DNA of 64,000 bases from Desulfovibrio legallii (GTDB lineage: Bacteria > Desulfobacterota > Desulfovibrionia > Desulfovibrionales > Desulfovibrionaceae), in assembly GCF_900102485.1 (NCBI RefSeq), contig NZ_FNBX01000012.1:1-64000 (forward strand), in the 5' to 3' direction. A program made the position numbers and the translations under genes. Positions 16,907-26,095 of this stretch are shown one piece after another. The notes beneath the pieces are model-generated. The model worked only from the letters and a program-made list of their open reading frames with translations, was not told the origin of the DNA and did not search any database. Every line of letters begins with the position of its first letter. Position 1 is the first letter of the stretch.

Positions 16907-18556
16907 ATGCTCACCCCCAGGCTGCTCTGGACCGCCATGCCCCAGGCCGCCAGAGAAACCCTGCTGCTTGCGGCGCACGGCGGCCGCCGCCTGACGGCCG
17001 TTATCGGCCACATTCTCGACCATAATGCGGATTGGGCCGGTCTGCCCCCCGCCGACCTCTGCGCCCTGCTCAACGGCCTGGCCGTTGCCGCCTGGGAAGA
17101 CGCCCCCTTTGATCCGCAGATCTGTTCCCTGCTGGTGCAGCTGCACCAGCAGAACCAGCCGTTGCCCCCGCCCCTCCTGCGCGCAGCCGCCCAAGGCGCG
17201 CGGCTGCCCGAAGACTGCGGCGATCTTGTCCAACGGCTGGACAACCTTTCGGGGTCGGAGAGCGTGGAGCGCACCCGCGCCCAGGTCGAGCGCTACGCCA
17301 AGCAGCGTCCGGATGCGCTCCTGCCCTTGTTTTTCGCCGTCAGGGCCGGCCTCAAGGCTGGGGATCCGGACTGGTTTGCCGCCTACTGTCGCCTGTTGCG
17401 CCTGCCGCCGCTGCTGCGGCGCGGCCTGGAGGCGGATACCCTGTATGCGCGGGGCGACTGGGCCAACGCGGCCCTGGCCTACGACAAAGCCCTGGCCCTC
17501 TGCCCCCTGCCGGGCCTGCTGGCCCGCAAGGCGCAGTGCCTGTATAAGCAGGAAGAAAGCCAGGCTGTGGATCTGTTCCGGCAAGCGGCCGCCCTGGCCC
17601 CCTGGGATACCGGCCTGCTGCTACGCGCAGCCGATCTGCAGGCGGGCCGCGACCGCCCCACCGCGCCGCCGCCGGGTAAGGGCGCGGTGCTGCTCTATTC
17701 CTGGAATCACGCTCAGGATCTGGAGGAAACCCTGGCCGCGCTGCTGGCCTCGGACCTGGGCGAGGCTCGCGTTCTGCTGCTCGACAACGGCAGCACCGAC
17801 GAGACCGCCGCGGTGGCCGCGCGCATGACGGCGAACTTTGCGGGGCGGCTGCGCGCCCTGCGCCTGCCCGTCAATGTGGGCGCGCCCGCGGCGCGCAACT
17901 GGCTTTTACAGGAGCCGGAGGCGGCCCAGGCCGACTGGGTTGTCTATCTGGACGACGATGCCCTGGTGCCGCCCCACTGGCTGCGCGCGCTGGGCACAGC
18001 GGCCGCGGCCTTCCCCGATGCCGGGATTCTGGGCTGCCAGGTGACGGACATGGGGGCGCACATGGCCGTGCAAAGCACGGACCTGCACTTTGAAAGCGAC
18101 CTTTTTATCCGCCAGGACGCCAACAAATCCGGCCTGTTCAATCTTACGGACCTCTGCTCCCCCCTGCCAGATTTCGGGTATTTTCAGTATATCCGCCCCT
18201 GCCTTTCGGTCACGGGCTGCTGCCACCTGCTGCGGCGCTCCAGCCTGGACGCCGTGGGCGGCTTCGACCTCCAGTTCTCGCCTTCCCAGTTTGACGACCT
18301 GGAGCGCGACCTCCGCGCCGGTCTCAAGGGCGAAAATGTCGTCTACAACGGGCACCTGCGCATCCAACACAAAAAACGCAGCGGCCTCATGTGCCGTGTA
18401 AACCACCGGCAGGCGGTCAACGCGCTGGGCAATTCCACCAAGCTGCGCGGCCTGTACGCTGAGGACGAAATCCGCCGTCTGCGCGATGCGGACTTCAAAC
18501 GCCTGTTCGCCGGGCTGCTGCAGGCCGCAAAGCAGCTCTGCGCCCCAACGCCGTAA
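16907..18556 (+). CDS. Helical-repeat/GT2 glycosyltransferase
   Basis: The protein of about 549 aa has a leucine/alanine-rich helical half (to about 270, TPR-like ARGDWANAALAYDKALALCP) and a GT2 half beginning AVLLYSWNHAQDLEETLAAL. The GT2 half contains [40 protein letters not shown] and FSPSQFDDLERDL. AGGAG at 16894-16898 lies 8 nt before ATG 16907 but only 2 nt before ATG 16901, so 16907 is preferred. It follows glf by 75 nt and precedes a paralogue with a near-identical 3' end. It is probably a glycan-extending transferase, possibly for galactofuranose. Confidence 0.85.
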   Translation: MLTPRLLWTAMPQAARETLLLAAHGGRRLTAVIGHILDHNADWAGLPPADLCALLNGLAVAAWEDAPFDPQICSLLVQLHQQNQPLPPPLLRAAAQGARLPEDCGDLVQRLDNLSGSESVERTRAQVERYAKQRPDALLPLFFAVRAGLKAGDPDWFAAYCRLLRLPPLLRRGLEADTLYARGDWANAALAYDKALALCPLPGLLARKAQCLYKQEESQAVDLFRQAAALAPWDTGLLLRAADLQAGRDRPTAPPPGKGAVLLYSWNHAQDLEETLAALLASDLGEARVLLLDNGSTDETAAVAARMTANFAGRLRALRLPVNVGAPAARNWLLQEPEAAQADWVVYLDDDALVPPHWLRALGTAAAAFPDAGILGCQVTDMGAHMAVQSTDLHFESDLFIRQDANKSGLFNLTDLCSPLPDFGYFQYIRPCLSVTGCCHLLRRSSLDAVGGFDLQFSPSQFDDLERDLRAGLKGENVVYNGHLRIQHKKRSGLMCRVNHRQAVNALGNSTKLRGLYAEDEIRRLRDADFKRLFAGLLQAAKQLCAPTP

Positions 18557-18621
18557 GCCGCCCGGCCCGAGAGCGGGCCCCACAGCGCGCCGCGTCACAA
18601 CGCCGATAACCTGGAGCCGTC

Positions 18622-20265
18622 ATGAACAACAACTACTTCAAGCTGCTCAGAGAAGGGCTGTCCGCCGAGCTGGCTATTCTGAACCTGGAAGAAAAGCTCC
18701 GCTACATGCGCATGTATCAGGATCTGGTTGTGCCGGACGCCAACATGGCCGCGGCCTTTGTCAATGCTCTCATTGCGGATGCGGACCTCCCCCGCTCGGC
18801 CGAAGCGCAGCAGGCCTTTTTCTACTTTCTGCAAATGGCCTGGCAGCACCAGCCGCTGCACCGGAGTATACTGCAGGCCCTGCAGAACCTCCGCCCCACG
18901 CCCCAGCGCCAAGAGCACCTGGCTATGCTGGAAAAGCTCGATCTCTCCGACGCCCAGTGGAGCCAAATGCAGCAGTGCGGCGCGCCCGAAGAAGGCAGCG
19001 CCCCCCTGCTAGCGCTGCTGCGCGCCAATCCCGCCCATGTGGGGGCCGCCAATGCGCTGCTTGCTCTGGAAGAAAAGTTTCCAGGCAGCATTGAAGACTG
19101 GTCGTCCCTGTTCCGCTGCCCGCACCGCATGCAAAGCCTCTGGGACTACCGCCTGTTCCTGCACTACGCCGCGCTGGGGCGTCACGCCGCCGCCACGGAG
19201 GCCTGGGCGCGCCTTCAAGGCGAATACAAGCTGCCCCTGGCCTGCCAGATGGCGGCGGACAACTTTGCTCTGGCCGGGGCAACGGACATGGCCCTGGCCC
19301 TCTATGCCCGGGCCTGCGCGGCCGACCCCCGCCTGCGGCCTGTTGCACGGCGCATGGAGACGCTGCGCCATCCGCCCCAGGCCCAGGAGGCCCTGGTCCA
19401 CCAATGCCGCACTGCCATCTGCCTGTATTCCTGGAATAAGGGCGCCGTGCTGGAAGCGACCCTGCGCTCCCTGGCCGCCAGCGAAACCGCCGACAACCCC
19501 GTGTTCGTGCTGCTCAACGGCTGCACCGACGGCAGCGCCCAACGGATTGAAGGCCTGCGCGATCTGTTCGCTGGGCGCTCCTTCACCGTTATTACGCTGC
19601 CCATCAATATCGGCGCGCCTGCGGCGCGCAACTGGCTGCTGCATCTGCCCGATGTGCGCGCCTGCCCGTATGTGGCCTTTATGGACGACGACGTGACCGT
19701 GCCGGCCAACTGGCTGGTCCGCTACCTCACCGTTATGGAAGAGGACGCCCGCACGGCCGTTGTGGGCGGCAAGGCAGTCTTCCCCAAGGAGGACGGGCTG
19801 GCCCCCGGCATTCAGTATTTTTACCGCCTGGTCAGCCTGGCCAAGGACGGGCTGCTCAAACTGTCTGTGGCCACTCCAGGTCAGAACGTGCGCGACACAG
19901 GGCTGTATTCCTTCAGCCGGCCCTGCATGAACGTCATGGGCTGCCTGCACCTGCTCCGCACGGCGGCCCTGCGGGAGGTGGGCGATTTCGACATCCGCTA
20001 TACCCCGTCGCAGGTGGACGACCTGGACCACGACCTGAGCACCTGCCTCGCAGGGTACCAGATCATGTACTGCGGCGATGTGACCTGCGAGCACCACCAG
20101 AACTCCGGCGTGGGCGTCAAGCGCCGCCCCGGGCTGGCGCAGATGGGCAGCATCATCGGCAACGACCTGAAAATGACCTATAAATTCGCCGAAAAACAGT
20201 CTGAACTGCTGCGCATAAGCCAGGAACTCAGCACCCTGCCGCTGCCGGGGGCCCCAACGCCGTAA
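18622..20265 (+). CDS. Helical-repeat/GT2 glycosyltransferase
   Basis: The 547-aa protein has the same plan as the gene at 16907. An N-terminal helical region (1-260) includes a TPR-like [22 protein letters not shown]2 domain then starts [20 protein letters not shown] and contains [25 protein letters not shown] and [13 protein letters not shown]. Both genes end with the same APTP-stop and the same ACGCCGTAAGCCGCC at the stop codon, which points to an old tandem duplication. In this copy the metal-binding aspartates are intact but the LLNGCTDGS loop replaces the usual DNGSTD, so donor binding may differ. Confidence 0.85.
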   Translation: MNNNYFKLLREGLSAELAILNLEEKLRYMRMYQDLVVPDANMAAAFVNALIADADLPRSAEAQQAFFYFLQMAWQHQPLHRSILQALQNLRPTPQRQEHLAMLEKLDLSDAQWSQMQQCGAPEEGSAPLLALLRANPAHVGAANALLALEEKFPGSIEDWSSLFRCPHRMQSLWDYRLFLHYAALGRHAAATEAWARLQGEYKLPLACQMAADNFALAGATDMALALYARACAADPRLRPVARRMETLRHPPQAQEALVHQCRTAICLYSWNKGAVLEATLRSLAASETADNPVFVLLNGCTDGSAQRIEGLRDLFAGRSFTVITLPINIGAPAARNWLLHLPDVRACPYVAFMDDDVTVPANWLVRYLTVMEEDARTAVVGGKAVFPKEDGLAPGIQYFYRLVSLAKDGLLKLSVATPGQNVRDTGLYSFSRPCMNVMGCLHLLRTAALREVGDFDIRYTPSQVDDLDHDLSTCLAGYQIMYCGDVTCEHHQNSGVGVKRRPGLAQMGSIIGNDLKMTYKFAEKQSELLRISQELSTLPLPGAPTP

Positions 20266-20303
20266 GCCGCCGCGCCTCCTTCCCCGCAGTTTTTCCCTAC
20301 ATA

Positions 20304-20332
20304 TTGCGGGGGCCGACACCTTATGGTATATG
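20304..20332 (+). promoter_or_regulatory. Probable promoter of alanine dehydrogenase
   Basis: TTGCGG (20304-20309) and TATATG (20327-20332) are separated by 17 nt, upstream of the only plus-strand gene that follows. The predicted leader is about 125 nt. Confidence 0.5.
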
Positions 20333-20345
20333 CCGTGGAGGATAA

Positions 20346-20373
20346 ACTGGCAGAAATCCATTGCAATGCCAGT
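20346..20373 (+). promoter_or_regulatory. Palindromic element in the ald leader
   Basis: ACTGGCA (20346-20352) and TGCCAGT (20367-20373) form a 7-bp inverted repeat around the perfect palindrome CATTGCAATG (20359-20368). It lies just downstream of the predicted transcription start, where a dimeric repressor or an mRNA hairpin could act. Alanine dehydrogenase genes are often under Lrp/AsnC-type control, but I cannot match this site to a known operator. Confidence 0.3.
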
Positions 20374-20464
20374 CTGTTGCTTCCCGCAAAAACGCCGCGC
20401 CGCCGCCAGGGCTCTGCGTCATGCCGGGCAACCAGCCCACCATCAACCACAGCAGAGGGTTACC

Positions 20465-21583
20465 ATGATTGTCGGCGTTACCAAAGAAATCAAGGCGGAC
20501 GAATACCGCGTGGGGCTCACGCCCGCAGGGGTCAAAACTCTGACTGACCACGGGCATGCCGTGCTGGTGGAAACCGGCGCGGGCCTGGGCAGCCGCATCA
20601 GCGACGCGGAATATGAGGCTGCGGGCGGACGTATCCTGCCCGTGGACGCTGTCTGGGACAAAGCCGAAATGATCGTCAAGGTCAAGGAGCCCCTGGAAAG
20701 CGAATACCGCTACTTCAAGCCCGGCCTGCTCCTCTTCACCTACCTGCACCTGGCGGCGGACAAAGCCCTTACAGCGGCTCTGCTGCGCTCCGGGGTGGTG
20801 GGCCTGGCTTACGAAACCGTGCAGCCCGAAGACCGCAGCCTGCCCCTGCTGGCTCCCATGTCCGAGGTGGCCGGGCGCATGGCCGTGCAGGTGGGGGCGT
20901 ACCACCTGACCAAGCAGGGCGGCGGCGCGGGCATGCTCATGGGCGGCGTGGCCGGCGTGCAGCGCGCGCGGGTCGTTGTGGTGGGCGGCGGCACCGTGGG
21001 AACCGAGGCCGCCAAAATGGCCATGGGCCTGGGCGCGGAAGTGACCATCCTGGACAGCAACCTCAACCGCCTGCGCTATCTGGGCGATATTTTTTCCGCC
21101 CGCGTGCAGACCCTGGCCTCCAACGTCTATAATATCGCCGACGCCGTGCGGGAAGCGGATCTGGTTGTCGGCTCCGTGCTCATCCCTGGGGCCATGGCCC
21201 CCAAACTGGTCACCGAGGCCATGATCAAAACCATGCGCCAGGGCAGCGTGGTGGTGGACGTGGCCATTGACCAGGGCGGCTCCTTTGAAACCACGGCGGG
21301 CAGGCCCACCACCCACCACCAGCCCACCTTTGAAAAACACGGCGTCATCCACTATGCCGTGGCCAACATTCCTGGCGCGGTGCCCATCACCTCCACCCAT
21401 GCCCTGACCAACGCCACCCTGCCCTACGCCACGGCCCTGGCCGACAAGGGCTGGAAGGCCGCCTGCAAAGAAAACGTCGCCCTGCAGCGTGGCCTCAATA
21501 CCGTGGACGGCCGCTGCACTTTCAAAGGCGTGGCCGAGGCCTTCAACCTGGAGTATGTGCCCGCGGCGCAGCTGCTGCACTGA
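20465..21583 (+). CDS. ald: Alanine dehydrogenase
   Basis: This 372-aa NAD-dependent enzyme reversibly deaminates L-alanine to pyruvate and ammonia. The start [20 protein letters not shown] is the standard Ald N-terminus. The Rossmann loop [20 protein letters not shown] lies near 170, followed by [13 protein letters not shown] with the catalytic aspartate. The ATG at 20465 matches the family start, with AGAGGG upstream. In Desulfovibrio-type bacteria alanine can serve as carbon and electron donor through pyruvate. The gene is monocistronic with its own promoter and a terminator-like hairpin after the stop. Confidence 0.95.
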   Translation: MIVGVTKEIKADEYRVGLTPAGVKTLTDHGHAVLVETGAGLGSRISDAEYEAAGGRILPVDAVWDKAEMIVKVKEPLESEYRYFKPGLLLFTYLHLAADKALTAALLRSGVVGLAYETVQPEDRSLPLLAPMSEVAGRMAVQVGAYHLTKQGGGAGMLMGGVAGVQRARVVVVGGGTVGTEAAKMAMGLGAEVTILDSNLNRLRYLGDIFSARVQTLASNVYNIADAVREADLVVGSVLIPGAMAPKLVTEAMIKTMRQGSVVVDVAIDQGGSFETTAGRPTTHHQPTFEKHGVIHYAVANIPGAVPITSTHALTNATLPYATALADKGWKAACKENVALQRGLNTVDGRCTFKGVAEAFNLEYVPAAQLLH

Positions 21584-21587
21584 ACCG

Positions 21588-21626
21588 CACAGGGGCAAAG
21601 CGCCCCGCCAGCGCTCCCCTGTGTTT
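21588..21626 (+). terminator. Intrinsic terminator-like hairpin after ald
   Basis: CACAGGGG (21588-21595) pairs with CCCCTGTG (21616-21623), with an inner stem AGCGC/GCGCT, followed by TTT. The short T-run makes it a moderate terminator. It separates ald from the convergent ABC operon. Confidence 0.55.
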
Positions 21627-21763
21627 CTGACCGGAGCGGCCTGCCCCGCCGCTCTGCGCCCCCAAGGCAGGACGCCCGCTGCAAAGCCCGCGCCCTGACC
21701 TGGGAGCGCAAAGAGCGAACATCCCTGCCTGCGCCGTCGCCGGAGATCCTCCCGGCAGGCGCG

Positions 21764-22540
21764 CTATGCTCCTACGTCTTTTTCCCCCTGGGCTGTCGCG
21801 CCGCCCGCCGCCGCGCTCAGGGCCTGACGGATCCGCGCGCGCAGGGCGGCCTGCGCCGCCGCGTCGGGGTCGCGGGGGCGAGGGGAGGCCACCTGCCAGC
21901 ACTGCGTGAGCCCCCGGCCTTCTTCCATAAGGTGCACGGCATCGGCCAGCAGGCAGGCTTCGCCCACATCGTGGGTCACCAGCACCACCGTCAGGCCCGC
22001 TTCGGCCTGCAGGCGGGCCAGAAGCTGCTGCATGCGCAGGCGGGTAATGGCGTCCAGGGCGGCAAAAGGCTCGTCCAGAAACAACAGCCTGGGCCGCAGG
22101 GCCAGGGCGCGGGCCAGGGCGGCGCGCTGCCGCATGCCGCCCGAAAGCACCGAAGGCAGGGCCGCACCCCACGCGCTGAGCCCCACCTGTTCCAGCACCG
22201 CGGCCACCCGTTCACACCGTTCCCGGCGCGAACATCCTGCCTGCCGCAGGCCCAGGGCCACGTTTTCCGCCACGCTCAGCCAGGGGAACAGGGCGTCGTT
22301 CTGAAAGGCCATGATCCGTTCCGGCCCTGGCCGCACGCAGGGCGCGCCTTCCAGAAACACCGCCCCCGCGTCCGGCGGCAAAAAACCCGCCAGAATGTGG
22401 AGCAGCGTGCTTTTGCCGCAGCCGCTCGTCCCCACCAGGGCCGTGACGCTCCCCTGCTCCAGGCGCAGGTCCACGCCGGGCAGCACCACGCGCCCCGCAT
22501 AACTTTTGCGGATGCCCGCACAGGCAAAAAACGGCTTCAC
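21764..22540 (-). CDS. ABC transporter ATP-binding protein, SsuB/TauB type
   Basis: The 258-aa ATPase has Walker A GTSGCGKST, signature LSGGMRQRAA, Walker B LLFLDEPFAALD and the H-loop VLVTHDV. The set and the DEPFAALD wording match the sulfonate/nitrate/taurine (SsuB) group. GTG at 22540 overlaps the permease stop as GTGA, so the two are translationally coupled. It energises import through the adjacent permease and binding protein. The substrate is unknown. Confidence 0.9.
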   Translation of the reverse strand: MKPFFACAGIRKSYAGRVVLPGVDLRLEQGSVTALVGTSGCGKSTLLHILAGFLPPDAGAVFLEGAPCVRPGPERIMAFQNDALFPWLSVAENVALGLRQAGCSRRERCERVAAVLEQVGLSAWGAALPSVLSGGMRQRAALARALALRPRLLFLDEPFAALDAITRLRMQQLLARLQAEAGLTVVLVTHDVGEACLLADAVHLMEEGRGLTQCWQVASPRPRDPDAAAQAALRARIRQALSAAAGGATAQGEKDVGA

Positions 22541-23313
22541 CGCCGCATCCCCGGCAGACGCCGCAACCCGCGCAGGAGCAGCGCGTCGCAAAGCGCCCCC
22601 AGCAGGGCGATGCACACAATGCCGCAGAGCAGCACGTCCACCCGGCCGTTCATGCGCGCGTCCATAATCAGCGCTCCCAGGCCGTTGGGCACGCCGGTCA
22701 GCTCGCCCAGCACCAGATAAGCAAAGCTCATGCCCAGGGCCACCCGCAGCCCGGCGCAGAGCTGGGGCATGGACCAGGGCAGCGCCACCCGCCAGAACAA
22801 AGCCGCGCGCCCGAAGCCCAGCATGCGCCCCACATGCAGCAGCTCGGACGGCACAGCGGCGGCTGCGGCTGCCGCGCTGAAATAGACGGGAAAGAACCCC
22901 GCCAGGGCGATAAGCGCCACCGTAGTTCTGAAGCCCACCCCCAGCCAGATGAGCGCCAGGGGCAGCCAGCTGATGCCGGGCACGGCCTTGACCCCGTTGA
23001 TCACCGGGGCCAGCAGCCGGGCCACGGCAGGGCTGCGGCCCGACCACAGGCCCAGAACCGCGCCGGGAATCGCAGCCAGCGCGTAGCCGGCGGCCACCCG
23101 GCCCAGACTGGCCGCCGCGTCGGACCAGAACCGCCCGGCCTGCGGGTCGTGCCCCACGCCGCCCACATAGGCCGCCAGGGTGCCGGCCACCTGCCGGGGC
23201 GCGGGCAGCAGCCAGGGCGGGACCAGATGTCCCTCCGTCGCCGCCCACCAGCCCAGCAGCAACAGGCCCGGCAGGCACCAGGGCAGCAGGCGGTCGCGCC
23301 AGGCCTTACTCAT
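22537..23313 (-). CDS. ABC transporter permease, SsuC/TauC type
   Basis: The 258-aa integral membrane protein has about six segments and the permease signature region around LRVALGMSFAYLVLGELTG, as in SsuC-type subunits. Its ATG at 23313 lies 8 nt inside the 3' end of the binding-protein gene and its stop overlaps the ATPase start, so the three form one unit. It opens the inner-membrane path for the substrate delivered by the periplasmic protein. Confidence 0.88.
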   Translation of the reverse strand: MSKAWRDRLLPWCLPGLLLLGWWAATEGHLVPPWLLPAPRQVAGTLAAYVGGVGHDPQAGRFWSDAAASLGRVAAGYALAAIPGAVLGLWSGRSPAVARLLAPVINGVKAVPGISWLPLALIWLGVGFRTTVALIALAGFFPVYFSAAAAAAAVPSELLHVGRMLGFGRAALFWRVALPWSMPQLCAGLRVALGMSFAYLVLGELTGVPNGLGALIMDARMNGRVDVLLCGIVCIALLGALCDALLLRGLRRLPGMRR

Positions 23314-24274
23314 GGGCCAGGGGGCGGCCCGTCCGCAGGGCATCCACAAAGCGGCGGTCCACCAGACGATTGTAGTCCGGCTCCGCGGCAATGACGCCCA
23401 GGGCCTTCATGCGCGCGCCCAGGGCCGCCAGGCGGCGCAGAAACACGTCGTCCATATCCCAGGCCAGCTCCATATTGGGGGCAGCGGCCTCCAGCAGGGC
23501 GCGGTCCACATGAAAAAGCGCGGCGGCCGTGTCTAGCCAGAGCTTTTTATCCGCCATAAAGGCCTCTGTGGCGGCCTTGTGCGCCGCCACCATGCGCAGG
23601 GCCTGCTGCGGACGCTCCCTGATAAAATCCTCGCGCATGAGCATGCCGCTGTTGATGGCGCCGATGCTGTCGCCGTAATAAGGATAGGCCAGGATGCGCC
23701 CGTAGCCCTGGGCCACAGCCTGGGTCGGGAAAGGCTCGCCGGAAAGGAAGGCGTCAATGTCGCCTTTGGCCAGGGCCGTGCCCATATCAAAAAAATCAAT
23801 GCGCATAAGGGTCACGTCCCTGTCGGGATCAAGCCCCTGGCGTTGCAGCGTTTCCCGCAGCAATATCTCGTGCATGGTGCCGGGCACATAAGCAATGCGC
23901 CTGCCCTTGAGCTGCGCCGGGCTGCGGACGGGGCCGTCCTTGGCCACCACCAGGGCGGAACACTTGTTGCCCAGGGCCGCCACCAGCCGCACGGGCTCGC
24001 CGCGCGAGGCCGCCTGGATGGCCAGGGCCAGCGTGGTGCCCGTCATGTCCAGGCTGCCGGAAAGCAAGGCGGCCTTCTGGTCCGCCGGATTGGTGAAGGG
24101 GCGCACCTCCACCTGCGGCGTGGGCGGCGCGGCATAACGCGCATACACAAAGGGCTGGATGGTCTGCGCCGTCTTCCAGGTGCCCACCCGCCAGACTTCC
24201 GCCGCCGGGGCGGCCGCGGCCCAGAACGCCGCGGCCAGCGCCGCCAGGGCCGCCAGAAACAGCGGCGACCACAT
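23306..24274 (-). CDS. ABC transporter periplasmic substrate-binding protein, NMT1/SsuA type
   Basis: The 322-aa protein starts with a typical Sec signal peptide (about 1-27, ending AAPAAE). It contains the pattern GSLDMTGTTLALAIQAASRGEPVRLVAAL with a later NKCSALVVAKDGPVRSPAQLKGRRIAY, seen in aliphatic sulfonate, taurine and thiamin-precursor binding proteins. ATG 24274 is preceded by AGGAGCTTT, better than the upstream in-frame start. It lies 105 nt downstream of the PadR-radical-SAM gene, same strand. The ligand could be a sulfonate, a heterocyclic vitamin precursor or a similar small anion; sequence alone does not decide. Confidence 0.85.
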   Translation of the reverse strand: MWSPLFLAALAALAAAFWAAAAPAAEVWRVGTWKTAQTIQPFVYARYAAPPTPQVEVRPFTNPADQKAALLSGSLDMTGTTLALAIQAASRGEPVRLVAALGNKCSALVVAKDGPVRSPAQLKGRRIAYVPGTMHEILLRETLQRQGLDPDRDVTLMRIDFFDMGTALAKGDIDAFLSGEPFPTQAVAQGYGRILAYPYYGDSIGAINSGMLMREDFIRERPQQALRMVAAHKAATEAFMADKKLWLDTAAALFHVDRALLEAAAPNMELAWDMDDVFLRRLAALGARMKALGVIAAEPDYNRLVDRRFVDALRTGRPLAHE

Positions 24275-24379
24275 AAAGCTCCTCTCTCTCCCTCCCTTCC
24301 GCAAACTCAGACGCATGCCGTCCCTCCCAGGTTTATGACCAGAACAAAATGCCCCCAGCGTCGCCGGCGGCCGCCCGCC

Positions 24380-25756
24380 TCACGCGCCGCCCACCGCGTA
24401 GCCCGCTTCCAGCAGCAGGGAGAGAGCGTCCTCCACGCCGAAGGCGCGCCAGTCCGCGTCGCTTTCGGCCACGTCGCGGGGCACGGCCCCTGTTTCCACC
24501 ACCAGCACGTTGGCCCCCCAGTGCAGGGCCTGAAGCGTGGGCGGATGCACGCAGATGTCCGGGGTCTGCACGCCGCCGGCCAGGCGCGTCACCGCGGCTA
24601 TCTGCGCCAGGCGCTCCGGGGCCAGTTCCGCGTCCGGCCCTGTGCCGGCCCTGTCCCCGCAGGGCGTGCCGGGCACATTGACCCGCGCCATAACGCCGCA
24701 CAGCCGCGCCCCGTGGCGCAAGGCCGTGAGCAGCACCGCCACAATCTCCGCATCGGCGTGCTCCGGCCCCACGGGCTCCACCAGGTGGGCCAGGTCCAGG
24801 CTGGAGTCGCGCACCGCGGCCAGGGTGTCCAGGCGCGTGGCCACCTTGAAGCCCGTGGTTTTCCCTTCGCCCAGCCGTAGGGTGTGGTAGACGACGTTAG
24901 CCCCGGCTGCGGCCAGGGCCGCAGCGTCGGCAGGCGCAAGCTCCCCCGTGTTGACCACCACGCGGTAGTCGCCGGGAACCTCGCGCCGCAGAAGGCGCAC
25001 CAGGTCGCGCAGCTTTTCCGGCGGGTAGTGCTCTGTGGTGCGCAGGGTTACCCAATGCGCGCCCTGGGCCACAAACCGGCGCGCCGTATCCACAATGCGC
25101 GCGGCGGACCACTCCTGCGGCTCCCGCACCAGCCCCCATTTTTCGCCGAAGGAACAAAACCCGCAGTTCATGGAGCAGGGGCGGCAATCCACCCCGATGG
25201 CGCTCCAGACCCGGCCACGGTTGCCCGCCGTGCGGCGCGCCATATCCCGCGCCCGGCGGCCCAGAAAGGCTGCTTCGGCCGAAACGGCGGGAACGGCCAG
25301 CAGTGCCTCAAGGTCTGCGGCGGCGGGGATGCGCCCCGCCAGCGAGGTCTGCGCCACGCGCTCCACCAGACGGATAAAGGCGCGGTCCATGGGGTTGGCC
25401 TCGCGCACCAGGGCCAGGGTCGCGTCCAGGGTGCGGCGGTAGTCCTCCAGGGTGGCTTCCCACTGGGCCAGACAGGCCCGTCCGCGTTCCGTCAGGGCAT
25501 AGCGGCGGCGGCCCGTGGTGCGGCCTTCTTCCTCCTCGGCATGCAGCAGCCCCCTGCCCTCCATGCTCTTGAGCAGACGGTACACCCCGGTCTGGTCCGG
25601 GGCCGCGCCGCCCCATAAGGGCAAGGCGCGCAGGCCCTGCAAAAGGGCGTAGCCGTGCTGCGGCCCCTGGGCCAGTAGCCCCATGATCACGGGCTGCACA
25701 AAGCGCTGCAGGGTACCGCCCGTACAGGCGCAGCCGGCAAAATCCAGTTCTTCCAT
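24380..25756 (-). CDS. PadR-family regulator fused to a BioB-like radical-SAM enzyme
   Basis: This 458-aa protein joins two normally separate families. Residues 16-118 form a PadR winged helix (VIMGLLAQGPQHGYALLQGL, GVYRLLKSMEGRGLLHAEEE, TGRRRYALTERG). Residues about 135-455 resemble the BioB/HydE/PylB branch: a leading helix AADLEALLAVP, then CSMNCGFC (C194, C198, C201; C-x3-C-x2-C for the 4Fe-4S cluster and SAM), and a TIM-barrel path with VVNTGELAP and VMARVNVPGTPCGDRAG. An extra Cys pair (C9, C11) precedes the PadR domain. It is the first gene of an operon with an ABC importer, behind GGAGG and a dyad. I infer a regulator that is also, or senses through, a radical-SAM enzyme acting on the imported compound or its product. 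The reaction is unknown. Confidence 0.85.
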   Translation of the reverse strand: MEELDFAGCACTGGTLQRFVQPVIMGLLAQGPQHGYALLQGLRALPLWGGAAPDQTGVYRLLKSMEGRGLLHAEEEEGRTTGRRRYALTERGRACLAQWEATLEDYRRTLDATLALVREANPMDRAFIRLVERVAQTSLAGRIPAAADLEALLAVPAVSAEAAFLGRRARDMARRTAGNRGRVWSAIGVDCRPCSMNCGFCSFGEKWGLVREPQEWSAARIVDTARRFVAQGAHWVTLRTTEHYPPEKLRDLVRLLRREVPGDYRVVVNTGELAPADAAALAAAGANVVYHTLRLGEGKTTGFKVATRLDTLAAVRDSSLDLAHLVEPVGPEHADAEIVAVLLTALRHGARLCGVMARVNVPGTPCGDRAGTGPDAELAPERLAQIAAVTRLAGGVQTPDICVHPPTLQALHWGANVLVVETGAVPRDVAESDADWRAFGVEDALSLLLEAGYAVGGA

Positions 25757-25768
25757 AAGCTGGCCTCC

Positions 25769-25784
25769 GATAGTGGAGCTTATC
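25769..25784 (-). promoter_or_regulatory. Candidate PadR operator dyad
   Basis: GATAGTGGAGCTTATC is a GATA-N8-TATC dyad. It lies immediately upstream of the GGAGG ribosome-binding site of the PadR-radical-SAM gene. PadR repressors such as LmrR bind dyads with the same 4-N8-4 geometry (ATGT-N8-ACAT), so autoregulation is plausible. Confidence 0.4.
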
Positions 25785-25911
25785 TAATCTTTGCCGAGAG
25801 TAGTCCCCCGCGCCGCTGCGGTCAAGTCTCGCCGCCCGCCGTCTTCCGCCAAAAAAATCGCGTGGTTCCGCCGCCGCCTGCCCGCGCCTGGCCGGGAAGT
25901 GGATGCGGCCC

Positions 25912-25939
25912 TTGACAGCCCGGCGCATTCGGCTATATT
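25912..25939 (+). promoter_or_regulatory. Sigma70-type promoter of the PxxKW gene
   Basis: TTGACA (25912-25917) and TATATT (25934-25939) are 16 nt apart. Transcription would start about 150 nt before the ATG at 26096. The rest of the leader is GC-rich with no frame I believe. Confidence 0.65.
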
Positions 25940-26095
25940 TCTCCATTCCCGATCCGTCGGCATGGCGACGGCGGGCGGCGCGTTGTCTTCGCCGGTGGCC
26001 CCGCGTCCCCGGCCGGGCGCGCGTGAACATTTTTGGGCGGTCCGCCGCCGACATATCAGCTACCATAGAGCGCTGCGGCGCATGGAGGTTTTGTC

